Source of the DNA: Cephalotus follicularis
Lineage: Eukaryota; Streptophyta; Magnoliopsida; Oxalidales; Cephalotaceae
Assembly: GCA_001972305.1 (NCBI GenBank)
Contig: BDDD01005144.1
Span: 1 to 64,000 of the forward strand
Direction of reading: 5' to 3'
DNA length: 64,000 bases
The notes beneath the pieces were generated by a model. It was given only the letters and a program-made list of their open reading frames with translations. It had not been told where the DNA came from and ran no database searches. Each line of letters begins with the position of its first letter. Position 1 is the first letter of the stretch. Made by a program: the position numbers and the translations under genes. Below are positions 1-11,292 of the stretch, one piece after another.

Positions 1-111
1 AGATGGCATTTAGACTTTGATATTCAACTTGTAATTCCTTGCACATCAAGTAACTTAGTTAGATGCAAATATGTTATCATCAAAACAAGGATTGAGACTT
101 AATCGTCAACA
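1..111 (-). mobile_element. S0: end of a SIRE-type Copia LTR (reverse), cut by window edge
   Basis: Bases about 62-111 match the terminal segment of solo LTR S2 (about 21030-21075) and, reversed, the start of the C3 LTR (40318 onward). All carry the stretch around aatatgttatcatcaaaac and end in CAACA. The orientation is reverse, because the LTR start (TGTTGAC on the minus strand) lies at its right edge. The flanking bases 112-116 (gagac) would be its right TSD. The left end lies outside the window, so solo LTR and full element cannot be told apart. Confidence 0.65.
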
Positions 112-1800
112 GAGACGGTTATGCTTTGATCTCCACCTTACCTAGTTCTTGCGCAGGGCTAGCAATCGGGTGGTCTTTGGGTATGATCGAATCTATATGA
201 ATATAAGTGAGTACGCAATAAGGGATTGTCACACCTGAGCGAAGGTGATCGGCCCTATTATGGTCTGATCGTACTTTGGACTTATGAAGTCCTCGTCCAA
301 GGTTGAGGTGGACTGGAAATTATATTTTTGGAGAGTCTACCAAAGGTCCTAGTAATAATCAGATATTTTAACCATTGAGGTATTATCTAAGGTTGACACA
401 TATCCTTACCCTAGACCTCAATCGGGGCTAAGTATGACAAGGATTATAGTACATGCAAACCAATGACTTAGAAAGTCTCACGTTACAGCGGTGTGTAATA
501 AATTATGAGAAAATTAATTAGATTAATTTTTCAATCTGGATAATATTGGATATTATTCCGGGAGTATTTAAATAGGTCTAGGACTATTTAGAATGACTTA
601 ACCGAACCTTAGGGGTATTTCGGTAATTTATGAACAACACCGATTCTAACCGAGAATTTAAAAGGGTCCCTGTCCGATAATCATTTCTTCATAAATATGT
701 TGGACATGTTTAAGTCTTAGTGACATTTATAAAATCAAATATTAGTTAAGTGGATTTTGCTAATTGTATCATCATTAAATGGTGACAAATTTGCTTAATC
801 TTATTTAATTAATATTCGATGGGATATGCAGTATCACTTGAATGAGTAGGACCTATTTATATGATGTAGTGGTTAATTTCATAGAGAAGTGAACATGTGT
901 CGTACAAAGAATGAGTTAGACTCATTATTGACATATGTATATGCCAACCTTGTTTAAGCGTCAACGCTTTTTGGAGAAAGTGTCAATGCTAAACCATGTT
1001 TAAGCGTCAACGCCTTTTGGAGAAAGAGTTAACGCTAAACTATGTCAAAGCGTTGACGCCTTTGTAGAAAGCGTCGGTGCTTAGTGCGTATCATGGGTGC
1101 CCTAACCGGACACATGATATGCCCACGTTTTCTCTCTCCCACTCCCAGCGATTTTCTCTCATCAGAGTAATGGGGAGCACGTTTGGAATCATAGGCACGT
1201 TTTCCTTAGAGGAAGGGCCATGATCAAAGTGTGCAAGTGGGTGCTATGGTGTGCGCTAGAAGCGGGGCAAAGGCGTGCAACAAAGAGAGAGGTTGGTTAG
1301 CATATGAGTCAGTCTGATTTTGCTGGGCAAAAAGTAAGTCGACTTACTTGCAATACACTGCTAATCCCTTCCTGATTTTTTCATCAAGTTTGAAGCTAAC
1401 CTAGGGTGGATTGTTATTGACAATCTTTGTCAATCCCAATCTTCTCTTTGTGAGCATTGTGAGAGAGTGTGTGAAAACGGAGGCCTGTTTTTCAGTATGC
1501 TCTTTTTCTAGTGTTTGGAACCATTTGCTTGGAGAAACTCAAAGCTTAAAGGGAGTCTATACAAGCTTGTAGCGGCAAAGACGAAGGAGACATCACCATA
1601 CGGTATGAACTCCTTGTCCTTATATTTGCTGCCATGTTTGTGCATCACTTTTTCATGTATGGGTGATGCCAATTCAATTATGTTATGATGTGGTGATCCT
1701 TGTGACTTGTGCATTCCCTAAATTGGACCATGTTTTGGTGTTTGAGGTTTTTATTTCCGCTGCCTATTGATTAAAAAAAAAATTGTTTGCACCTTTAACA
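112..1800 (+). mobile_element. L0: Copia LTR fragment, split by S0
   Basis: Bases 112-480 contain a block (second half of a 'pyrimidine-rich, cagttcttgc..ggctggca' motif, then 'aataagggattgtcacacctg') that recurs in the C2 LTRs (reverse, near 7660-8080 and 17500-17900) and in the LTR inside C2 (about 11865-12190). It is therefore the distal part of an LTR of the same Copia clade, joined to its missing left part across S0. The right end is unclear; TTTAACA at 1794-1800 is a plausible LTR terminus, but no primer-binding site follows. No gene is seen here. Short ORFs on either strand have no recognisable domain. Confidence 0.55.
956..1084. repeat. Tandem repeat of about 46 bp built on AAGCGTCAACGC dyads
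   Basis: Three successive units of about 46 bp each contain a pair of related dyads (AAGCGTCAACGC, then a variant such as GTGTCAATGCT), separated by ttttggagaaag. The same dyad recurs in the SIRE-type LTRs at 20.6-21.0 kb and 40.4-40.8 kb and between pol and the envelope-like ORF at 46.2-46.4 kb. Confidence 0.75.
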
Positions 1801-1978
1801 CCCGTTGGTCGGATTCACCACAAGGGGATGGACTACCTTTTCCAACAGTTACAGTACCACCTCACGATATATAGGTGAGAACCCGCTTACTATTTCATAT
1901 CTTTACATTGTTTGTTTTATGATCAAGTTTATTTATTCTAATTATCTAATATTTGGTTCAATTAATAATGTAAGCAGT

Positions 1979-1980
1979 GA

Positions 1981-2011
<31 letters not shown>

Positions 2012-2012
2012 T
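1979..2012. repeat. Microsatellite (ATT)n/(AT)n
   Basis: An uninterrupted run of ATT triplets passes into AT dinucleotides. The surrounding 1801-2046 is AT-rich and shows no recognisable gene or LTR. Confidence 0.85.
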
Positions 2013-2046
2013 ATCCTTGCAAACTGTTATCACCACTTGAGATAGT

Positions 2047-2200
2047 GACTTAATAGTAGGAAGCCGGTAGTTCACACCTCAGGTCTGACGTTCGAGCCTG
2101 ACAAGCTCCATTCTGCTCAAGTGGTCTCATGCCCTAAGTAAATCGGGAAAAAACGAGCGTGACCAATGATTGCACCAATGAGATCCCAATTTTTTCTATT
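2047..2200 (+). mobile_element. SINE-like or tRNA-derived sequence
   Basis: This short segment just upstream of the C1 gag holds a tRNA-like B box (gttcgagcct, 2090-2099). About 25-35 bp upstream is a possible A box (taggaagccggtag). It ends near a T-run (ttttttct, about 2190-2197). The layout resembles plant tRNA-derived SINEs. I cannot confirm TSDs, and no second copy is in the window, so it may instead be unrelated leader sequence. Confidence 0.4.
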
Positions 2201-2264
2201 GCAGTACTTTATTTATTTACTATGCTTAAATGACATTTATTTTCTCTTTTGATTCAGTGGAAAA

Positions 2265-3262
2265 ATGAAAAACATTGAAAATCGAAAATTCATTGCTTTT
2301 GATATTTCTGGAAAGAATTATCTATTTTGGGTACTTGATGTGAAATTGTATTTGAGTGCTAAGAAACCAAGACACACAATTGATAAAAAAAATTGCAGCG
2401 TCATAAGAGGAACGCGCTACAGCACTAATTTTCTTAAGGTATCACATTGATGATGGCCTAAAATATGAATATTTCACTGTTGAAAAGTCACTTGAATTGT
2501 GACAAAACCCAAATGATAGGTTTGAGCATTTGAAAGCTGTTGTACTGACAAAGGTATCGAATGATTGGTCACAGTTACATTTTCAGGATTTGAAAAAAAA
2601 TTCAGAATATAATTCCACTTTGTTCAAAATTGTATCACAACTAAGGATATGCGATGAAGTTATCACCGAAAATATGTTGCTAGAGAAAACATATCAAACA
2701 TTTTATGCATTCAATATGTTATTGCAACAACATTATAGGTTGCACTGGTTCAAGAAATACCGTAAACTAATTGGATCTCTTCTTATTGTGGAGGAAAATA
2801 TTGAATTGCTCCTACAAAATTATGATAGTCATCCGACTGATTCAGCCCCTATACCAGAAGTAAATGTAACTTCGTCCTGTTTTGGAGGACAAAGAAGAGG
2901 GCATGGACGAAGACGTGACAATGGAAGAAACCAAAATTTCTTGGAGACGTAATAAAAATATCATGAAATGGCAAAATCCTGATACAATACAACATCAAAA
3001 GTGGCGCAATCTTGGACAATCCAGTAATCTTGGACAACCCCAAGATGAAAAGAAGGGTAATTGTAACCGATGTGGAATGAAGGGTCATTGGTACCGTGTT
3101 TATCGCAAAGCAAAGCATTGGGTCAACATGTATCAAGCTTCTCTGAAAGATAAGGGCAAACAAATTGAAACAAATTCTATTGGTCATAGTGATCCTTTGG
3201 ATACAACTCAATCAGACTTTGTTTCAGTAAGTACAACCATTTGGACATTGCTGATTTCTTGA
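2265..3262 (+). pseudogene. gag: C1 gag (UBN2-type) with zinc knuckle, broken
   Basis: Gag forms the nucleocapsid that packages element RNA. The first frame (2265-2450) begins MKNIENRKFIAFDISGKNY, the usual N-terminus of plant UBN2-type Copia Gag. The central domain continues in a second frame (2530-2952). A third frame (2882-3262) carries the zinc knuckle CNRCGMKGHWYRVY near 3061-3110; here the final Cys of the CX2CX4HX4C pattern is replaced by Tyr. At least two frameshifts separate the parts. The ATG at 2265 is preceded by AT-rich leader without a primer-binding site. Confidence 0.8.
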
Positions 3263-3434
3263 CTAATCCAAATGGGAAAATGGACTAAGCGATTGCCGAT
3301 GAAGACTTCCATCTCGGTTGATATTATTAATGTTTATCATTTTTAAATAAAGTATTTATGAAGTAATAAATGTAAGATTGTTATGCTTATTAATAATATG
3401 TGTATTTTTATTTATAAATCATCATACAATGGAT

Positions 3435-4861
3435 ATTGATGATGTATGGATAGCCGACAGTGCAACAACACACAAAATACTTCAAAATGAAAAATATTTT
3501 TCACATTTAACAATAGCAAATGATAATGTCGAAATAATTTCTGGTACATCAAACATAATTGAAGGTTTTATGATGACTAATTTTGTGTTATCAAATTAAA
3601 TACAAATTCGCATCATAGATGCTTTATATTCTACAAAGTTTAGAAGAAACTTACTTAGTTTCAAAGATATTCGCTTTAATGATTATCATATTGAAACTAC
3701 GAATGAAAATGGCAAAGAATATTTTTATATCACTTGTAATACTTCCGGTCAAATGCAAATACTGGAGAAACTCTCTGGACCTTATTCTGGGTTATACATT
3801 ATAAAAATTAGAGTAATTGAATCTCATAATGTTGTCGGTTGAAAAGTCATAGACTTAAAGAGATTCATGCTTTGGCATGAACAACTAGGCTACCCAGGTG
3901 CCACAATGATGAGAAGAATCAATGAAATTTCACATGGCCATCAACTTAGAAGCCAAAAAAAGTTATTGAATAATGAGAACCATTACGTTGCTTGTTCACA
4001 AGGAAAACTTATTATAAGAAAATCTACAACAAAAATGGTTGTAGAATCTCCAAAACTTTTATAGAGAATTCAAGGAGATAATTGTGAACCGATTAATCCA
4101 ACATCTAGACCATTTCGATATATCATGGTCTTAATAGATACATTAACAAGATGGCCACATGTATGATTGCTTTCTACTCGTAATATTGCATTTACAAGAC
4201 TATTGGCTCAAATAAATAAATTACGAGCACAATTTCAAGATCATCCTAAAAAGTCTATTCGGTTAAATAATGCTGTTGAATTTTGTTCTAAAGCATTTGA
4301 TGAATATTGTATGACAATAGGAATTACTACTAAACAACCTGTTCCTCACGTACATACCCAAAATAGGTTAGTCGAATCTCTTATCAAAAGACTTACATTG
4401 ATTGCTCGTCCTTTATTGATGAGGACAAAGTTATCAATTTCAGCTTGGGGACATGCGATATTGCATGTTGTAGCTCTTATACGCATAAGACCGATTACAT
4501 ATCATAAATATTTTCAATTACAGTTTGTTTTTGGTCAAGAACCAAACATATCACACTTAAGAGTGTTTAGATGTGCGGTATATGACCATATTGATTTCCT
4601 CAGCGGAGTAAGATGGAACCACAACCCAGACTTAGAGTTTATGTGAGATTTGATTCTCCATCAATTAAAAGATATCTTAAACTATTAACGGGTGACATTT
4701 TTACTGCACGCTATGCAGACTATCACTTTGATGAATTAGTTTTCAACCGTCAGGGGGAGATAAGATTTCAGCAACAAATGAAAATGAATTATCATGAAAA
4801 GCATCAAAATTACATATTTTGGATCTTCGTACAAATCAATGTGAACTACAAGTTCAAATGA
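3435..4861 (+). pseudogene. pol: C1 protease and integrase region, broken
   Basis: An aspartic protease remnant (DVWIADSATTHKIL, from about 3441) is followed by a GAG-pre-integrase remnant (LWHEQLGYPGATMM, 3867-4064). An integrase core comes next (4167-4646), with the Copia signatures IRLNNAVEF, QNRLVESLIKRL and SHLRVFRCAVY. The second catalytic Asp, expected in the RLDN context, reads Asn. The Glu in the VES context remains. The frame changes several times and continues to about 4861. Integrase would insert the DNA copy into the genome; this one cannot be active. Confidence 0.78.
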
Positions 4862-4919
4862 TTCAAAAGATCATTAATTTGTAAAATATTGCTAATCAAA
4901 TGCAAGATGCATCTAATGA

Positions 4920-5675
4920 TGCTCGAAAAGTGGTAAAATCTTAAATACTAGCAATGAATGCTCCAGCAAGAATTGACATACCTATTGTCAAACCTATTAT
5001 TAGTGGAAGCTTAATTGATATAATAAAATCTTGATTATAGTTGAAACATGGTAAACCAATCGATGCTAAAAACATTGTACCACGAAAACGAAAGGCCAAT
5101 ATGGGTGGTGTACAAAACCCTGAAATAACATTGACACCAGATCCCGCATTGATTCCAGAAATAGTACAAAGTCTTGAAGAGGTCATGGGATTTCAAAATC
5201 AAGAAGTCTCGATTAATTATGCATATAATGAATAAATAGGGAATCGAGATGACATTATCTTTGATGATAAATTTGTCTTTGTTGTTGCATTGGATATTAC
5301 AAATCTTGATATGGATCCGGAACCACAAAGTATTAAACATTTTTAACAAAAAAAATGATTGGCCAAAACGAAAAGATGCAATACAAGCATAATTGCAATC
5401 TTTGTCCAAAAAAAAGTATTTGGACCAGTAATTCAAACACCAAATTATGTAACCCCTGTTGGATTTAAATGGATATTTGTTTAGAAATGAAATGAGAAAA
5501 ATGAAATTGTGAGATACAAAGCAAGGCTTGTAGCTCAAGGGTTCTACAGAGACTAGGTATTGATTATAATGAAACATATTCTCCAGTTATGGATGGAATC
5601 ACTTTTCAATTCCTAATAAGTATGGCTGCTTCAGAAGGACTTGAAACTCATCTTATGGGCGTAATAACAACATAC
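4920..5675 (+). pseudogene. pol: C1 reverse transcriptase, N-terminal part, cut by S1
   Basis: A linker (about 5041-5235) is followed by the start of Copia reverse transcriptase: VGFKWIF, a KARLVAQGF motif, IDYNETYSPV and ITFQFLISMAA up to 5675. The last codons before the insertion read VITTY. The normal continuation (LYGSLD) is found at 19745, after the 14-kb insert. Several stops and frameshifts are present. Confidence 0.78.
5671..5675. repeat. Left TSD of solo LTR S1 (CATAC)
   Basis: CATAC here and CATAC at 19740-19744 flank S1. Keeping one copy restores an open Copia reading frame across the junction. Confidence 0.9.
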
Positions 5676-6034
5676 TGTTAGAGATAAGTCCTACAAGCTA
5701 AGTTATCATATAATAACAATAGTTTGTAATAAACATTAAAGTTCAAGAAAGGATGTTCTCTATTTAATCAATGGTAACTGTTCATTTATATATATATATA
5801 TATATATATGCATGAATGTCCATGGAATAAAGTTATATGACTAAGACCATGATGAGATCATGCTGTGAGACTTAGCGCATCGGTAAGCTTTATTCTACAA
5901 CCTTCATAGTCGTAGGATAACATACTTGGACATATGTTATTCGGATAGACTAGCACGTAGTGTGCCAGCTCGTTGAAGAGGTTGACTGCTCTCACAAGTC
6001 ATCATATAGTGACTATATGGCATACACGCGGGTG
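5676..6034 (+). mobile_element. S1: Copia solo LTR, left part
   Basis: It begins TGTTAGAGATAAG directly after the TSD; its other half ends ACCAACA at 19739. About 1.75 kb remains once insert C2 is removed, and no retroviral genes belong to it, so it is a solo LTR left by LTR-LTR recombination. Its start resembles that of the LTR at 11293 (TGTTAGAGAGAG), pointing to the same clade. A (TA)n microsatellite lies near 5790-5810. It is interrupted at 6034 by C2. Confidence 0.85.
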
Positions 6035-8507
6035 TGTTAAAGATATTTAAGGGAATGGTCATTTTAGGTCATAGGTTTAAAAAGTGCTCAACTTTGATTT
6101 TTCAATCAAATTTGTTCCAAGCAAAGGAACACCCTATGTCCATAAATGTCCATACCATGTCCAAGGATCTCTAATTAACCTCCAAATTAACCCTAACACA
6201 AAAACAAGCTAGGGAAGTCGTGGGTTAAGCATGCATAATTTCGGATCCAACTAAAATCAAAACTAGGGTTTTGCCTAGCAAAACCTAGTGAACACGTGTG
6301 TTCCAAGCCATAAAACATTTAGGGTTTTGTCTAGGGTTCCTTCAAGAAACATACATACAAAATGGCTAGGGTTTCAACCATAAACCCTAGCAAGGCCTAA
6401 ACCAAAAGAGAATAAAAATAGGAAGAGAAAAGGTTTACATTACCTCAGGTGATGGCTCCTTCCTTCAAGCTTTCTCCTTCCACACTTTAAGTATCCAAGC
6501 TCCAAAACTTGAGCTCCAAGGTACCAAAAGTCACACTCCAAAAGTTCTCTAAAGGCCTGAAACAAAATCTCTCAACACACTCTAAGTTGGAACTTTAATC
6601 ACATACCATGCAAGGTTGCAAGGTCAAGATGATCTCCAAGGAACCTTTGTTGTATAGAGAGCTCCAACACCTATACTAGTGACCAAGATAGATAAAGTTG
6701 TACTACAATATGTAATAAAACTCCACCTATAATGATAAAAGGGAGGATGAGAAAAAAAAAGTGTGTAATTTCCTTTCTAAGCTATAAGATTTTTCAAGCT
6801 CCAACGATGTAGGTTTTTACTAGAAAGGAAGAAGAAAAAGAGAGCACAAAGAGAGAGGGAAACTCACGGCCAAAAAGGAGAGAAAAGAGTGAAGTAAGTT
6901 ATATGAGATTCTAAGTCTCTCTTTTTCCTTCTCAAAGGACCGGCCTCAAGAGACACAAAGAACAAGTAACCATAATTGTCACCATACCTCTCTTACGTGT
7001 CCATTCCTTTGCCCATGCCTTCACGTGGGTCTTTGAGTGTCCAACACTCAATTGTTTGACTTGAATCAAATTTGGCTTGTGTTGGTCAAATGGGACGGCT
7101 GAAATTGTGTGCCTAGCACAAGGAAATTTTGGCTCAAATGTGCATACACATAAAAGCCATACATGCCACCCCCATGCCCTCTCATTTCTTCTTTCTGCAT
7201 ATCACATGCACATAGAGGATAACAAACTCAACCATTGACTAGAATACATGATTATGGTGATGCCAAGTCTCCACCTACATGTGGTGACACAAGTCAAGTA
7301 AATCAAAGTATTCATGCAAAGTAGCACCTGTAAGATGTTAATCTCCAATCAAATGACACGAGTCCAACATATGTCAACAATTCCAATAATAAGGCGAGAC
7401 ACGAAAGTACGATTTGAAATACGGTACGACGATAAATTTTTGGAACATCCCAGGGTTTTGGTACGACCATCCAAATAGTCCAGGAATGATATCCAATATC
7501 TTTCAGAATCCGTATAATTAATTCCAAATTAATTTTCACGTTAATCGTTCGATTCAGGTTAACCAGAACTTTATCTTGTTGTAAGTTTGAGTGCAGTGTT
7601 TCCCTCGTCATCCTTGGCTCCGACCGCGGCCTAGGGTAAAGATACGTGTCAACAGTAGATATAGTCGCGATTACTATAAATCCATAAACACATTGCGAAT
7701 ATCAGCAAACCTCCCAGGAAACCTAGTTTTCAGTCCGTCGGCACCTAGCAAGGTTTTTCAAAGTCTGCAATGGACACATATATTATAGAGCCGATTACCT
7801 TCACTAAGAGTGTGACGATCCCTTATTGCGCACTCACCTATACATCCATATAACTCCCACAAGGCCCAAAGACGGCAAGTTTGCCAGCTCGTGGCTAGAA
7901 ATGGGTAAGGCAGACATCAAAACCAGGCAGTTACTACACAAACACAAAGCATACTAGCCGCACAGGTCTAAGGAACATCACAGGTCACGTATGGCATACT
8001 ATTCACCTAGTGACTATACACTACCGACACCGATAAGAATCACTATTGACAGAGGTAGGTGACTATCCAAATAGGATTCTTATGATGGGTCACGTTCAGG
8101 GACCATGCTCCAAACACGCACCCCGCATTAGCTTTAGGGGTTCACCCCAAGTCTCCACCCTCCCTATACTCGTAAGCAAGCTCAATCACGGAAAGTCTAT
8201 CAGATTCATCAATTGCCTTAAAAAAGTGAACCTACGACTTTGAACATTTAGTCAAAAGGGAGTAAGGTAGTCATTCTCATTACCCCAGACATGACATCCA
8301 ACCCTTTGAGCAACAGGGTACCATATGTGTACACAGATAATATAAATTAAACTGATTCAATAATAATTGGGATAAATCAAATATGGCTTGCCATAAATAC
8401 TAGAAATTACACAGTGTAACATAAATGGAATTTAGATTGTATATATAAGGAGTGATATACAATTACAACCAGCCACCCAGTGACTTATAGGGACACCCTC
8501 AATCACA
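6035..8507 (-). repeat. C2 3' LTR
   Basis: It matches 15527-18347 along its whole length, starting with the shared gatatttaagggaatggtca and ending at caccctcaatcaca. It lacks the 300-bp duplication of the other copy. Bases 7590-8300 carry the block conserved in the related LTRs L0 and the LTR inside C2. There are no genes; ORFs inside it are incidental. Confidence 0.88.
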
Positions 8508-8521
8508 CAATCTCCCACTTG
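8508..8521 (-). other. C2 polypurine tract
   Basis: The minus strand reads AAGTGGGAGATTG immediately before the 3' LTR start, the usual position of the plus-strand primer tract. Confidence 0.75.
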
Positions 8522-8529
8522 GCCCTCAA

Positions 8530-9324
8530 GCCACGAAGACCTATATTTCAAGCCCATAGCACTACGATGACACTCAAGTACAACGCTACTCATAAACTTG
8601 GTCAGTGGGTCTGCTATGTTTGCCTATGAGGCAACCCTCTCTAATAAAACGTCTCCTCTATCTATGATATCCCTGATCAGATGATAACGCCGCTTGAAAT
8701 GCTTGGACCGATGATGAGACCTGGGTTCTTTGGCTTGTGCAACGGCCCCATCATTGTCACAGTACACCACAACTGGACGACAAATGGATGGAACCACCCC
8801 AAATTCAGCTATGAACTTTCGCATACAAACAGCTTCTTTTGTGGCATACGAGGCTGAAATATATTCTACTTCCATGGTGGAGTTTGCAGTAGCCTCCTGC
8901 TTTGAGCTCCTCTAACTCACAGCACCACAGTTCAGGGTAAACACATATCACAAAACGGATTTGTGATCATCCGGATCACTATTGAAACTAAAGTATGTAT
9001 AGCCCTCCAGTCTTAACTCACTATCTCCTCCATATATCAATAAGGTATCATGAGTCAGTCTAAGATACTTAAGGATCCTCTTGAACACTTCCAAAAGCTT
9101 CTCACAAGGATCAAACTGAAATCAGCTTGTCATTCCCATGGCATACAAGACATTAGGCCTAGTACATAGCATACCATACATGATCGATCCCAAAGCCGGA
9201 GCATAAGGATGCCAACTCATACGTGTCCTCTCCTCAGATTTCTACAGGGACATCCTCTTGGGAAGGTGAATTCCATGGCCAATTGGCAGTAGGCCACATT
9301 TGGACTTCTCCATACTAAACCATT
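8530..9324 (-). pseudogene. pol: C2 RNase H and end of reverse transcriptase
   Basis: RNase H would degrade RNA in the RNA-DNA hybrid during reverse transcription. The clear ORF 8624-8875 starts MEVEYISASYATKEAVCM and contains VYCDNDGA and SHHRSKHFKRRYHLI, the conserved C-terminal Copia RNase H blocks. A further NIADPLTK motif can be read downstream, toward 8590. The stretch 8876-9324 is homologous reverse transcriptase/RNase H connection sequence with many stops. Confidence 0.8.
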
Positions 9325-10075
9325 TCAGCACCTTGCTGATGAACTAGCTTTGGGAAAGCCAAGCAACCTATTAGATATGTCCTTGAAGATCTTTATACCT
9401 AGTATGTAGGAAGCCTCTCCCAAATCCTTTATGAAGAAGTTCTTGACTAACCATACTTTCACAGACTGTAACATAACTGCATCATTCCCCATGAGTAGAA
9501 TGTCGTCCACAAATAGTACCAAAAAAGTGATACAGGGGTCTTCCTATTTCTGGTAGACACATGGCTCATCCAAGTTTTTTATGAAGCCCAAAGACTTGAA
9601 GGCCTCGTCAAAACGGATGTTCAAGTTACGTGATGCTTGTTTAAGACAATAAATAGACCTTTGAAGTTTGCACACCATATGCAAATACTCCTTTGATGTA
9701 AACCCCTCGGGTTGGGACATGTAAATGTCTCTTCAATATATCCATTCAAGTATGTTGTCTTGACATGCATTTGCCATATGTCATAATCATAATGAGTAGC
9801 AATAGAAAGCAAAATCCAAAAGGATTTGAGCATCGCAACTGGTGAGTCTTGATATAGTCGGCACTATGCCTTTGTTTATACCCTTTCGTGACCAATCGTG
9901 CTTTATACATCTCAATCTTTCTATCAATGCCAATATTTTTCTTGAATATCCACTTGCAACCAATAGGCACTATGCCTTCGGGAGCTTCGATCAAGTTCCA
10001 AACTTGGTTGGCGTACATGGAATCCATTTTAGATTTCATGGCTTCTAACCAGGCCTTGGAATCAGTGCCTTGCAC
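9325..10075 (-). pseudogene. pol: C2 reverse transcriptase, broken
   Basis: The N-terminal part (9746-10075) shows AWLEAMKSKMDSMYANQVW, GCKWIFKKN and KARLVTKGYKQ. The next frame (9621-9833) has MHVKTTYLNGYIEE, the motif-A region, with Asp replaced by His in the usual MDVKTAFLNG context. The palm motif FVDDILLMGND (9325-9522) keeps both Asp residues. At least two frameshifts separate these parts. Confidence 0.82.
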
Positions 10076-10228
10076 TGCTTCCTAATAGCTGGCAGGCTCG
10101 TCATCCTCGATGACATTAGGTTAGTCAGTGCCTTCCACAAGAAAACCATATCTCTCGGGCGTTTTCGAAATCCTGCCTGATCTCCTCACCTGAGGAGGGC
10201 CTGATTGAGATCCAATCTCAGGTTGGGA

Positions 10229-10498
10229 TCAATTCCCAACTGTCTCTCTAGAGTGTCCAACCTCTAATTCCTCAGTGTCCTGTGACATTTCTCCATGTGG
10301 TAACTCCCTGAGTTCCATGTTCCTCCGACTGCTTCCTTCGAGAAGGAATTCTCTCTCTAGGAATATTGTAGTGCGCAAAACAAAAACCTTTTGCTCACTG
10401 GGATGGTAGAAATAGTATATTCTCGTTTCCTTAGGATACCCCACAAACTGGCAGCGATCCGATTGCGGCTCCAGCTTAGAAGGCTCCAACCTTCTCAT
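10229..10498 (-). pseudogene. pol: C2 integrase C-terminal region
   Basis: MRRLEPSKLEPQSDRCQFVG followed by YPKETRIYYFY is the Copia block after the integrase core that precedes the variable linker to reverse transcriptase. Beyond it is a polar, Glu-rich linker. It is in a different frame from the core, with stops between. Confidence 0.75.
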
Positions 10499-10585
10499 AT
10501 ATGCCTGACAGCTCCAAACCCTTAAATGGATTAGGCTTGGATTTTGCCCTTTAAATACTTCATAAGCTATGGAGGGGACAGATTT

Positions 10586-11235
10586 TTAAGGAACCCAGTT
10601 TATGATGTATATTGCTGAGTGCAGCGCATAACCCCACAATGAGGCAGGAATATCTGTGAAAGACATCATGGACCGGACCATATTCATCAAGGTCCGGTTC
10701 CTCCGTTTATACACACCATTATGATGTGGTGTTTCGGGAGGTGTCCACTCAAAGAGGATTCCATTATCTCTAAGATAATCTTGGAATTCAGCAGACAGGT
10801 ACTCGCCCACTTTGTCCGACCGAAGTATCTTAATAGGAATACATGTTTGCGTCTCTACCTCATGTCTAAATTCTTTGAATCTCTCAAAGGAATCTGACTT
10901 GTGTTTCATCAGAAACAAATACCCAAATCGAGACAAATCATCGATAAATGTTATGAAATAACGAAATCCTCCTTTTGCACTGGCCGACATCGGTCCACAG
11001 ACGTAGGTGTGGACAAGACCTAGTTTGTCCACCGCCATTTCCCCTTGACCGGAGAAGGGAGATTTGATCATCTTTCAAATTAAACAAGATTTTCATGTTG
11101 GAAAGAACTCCAAGTCCTAAATGTCCAAAAGTCCATCCTTAACCAAACATGACAGTCTAGGCTTTCTAGAATGACATAATCTGCAATGCCAAACATAGGA
11201 TTGATTTACATTATTTTTCTCTCTTGGTCTTTTAC
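10586..11235 (-). pseudogene. pol: C2 GAG-pre-integrase remnant and integrase core
   Basis: The integrase core is one open frame (10586-11071). It contains VCGPMSASAKGGFRYFITF, ILRSDKVGEY and NGVYKRRNRTLMNMVRSMM. The first catalytic Asp (normally before VCGPM) is Tyr and the catalytic Glu (normally before RRNRT) is Lys, so the DDE triad is lost; the middle Asp in SDK remains. Upstream on this strand (11075-11235) a pre-integrase remnant begins around WHCRL but carries stops. Nothing of gag or protease follows. Confidence 0.83.
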
Positions 11236-11292
11236 TACTAGTTACTTATTGTATTGTTAATGCCAAGTTTTGATTAGTGTCTAACATATAGA

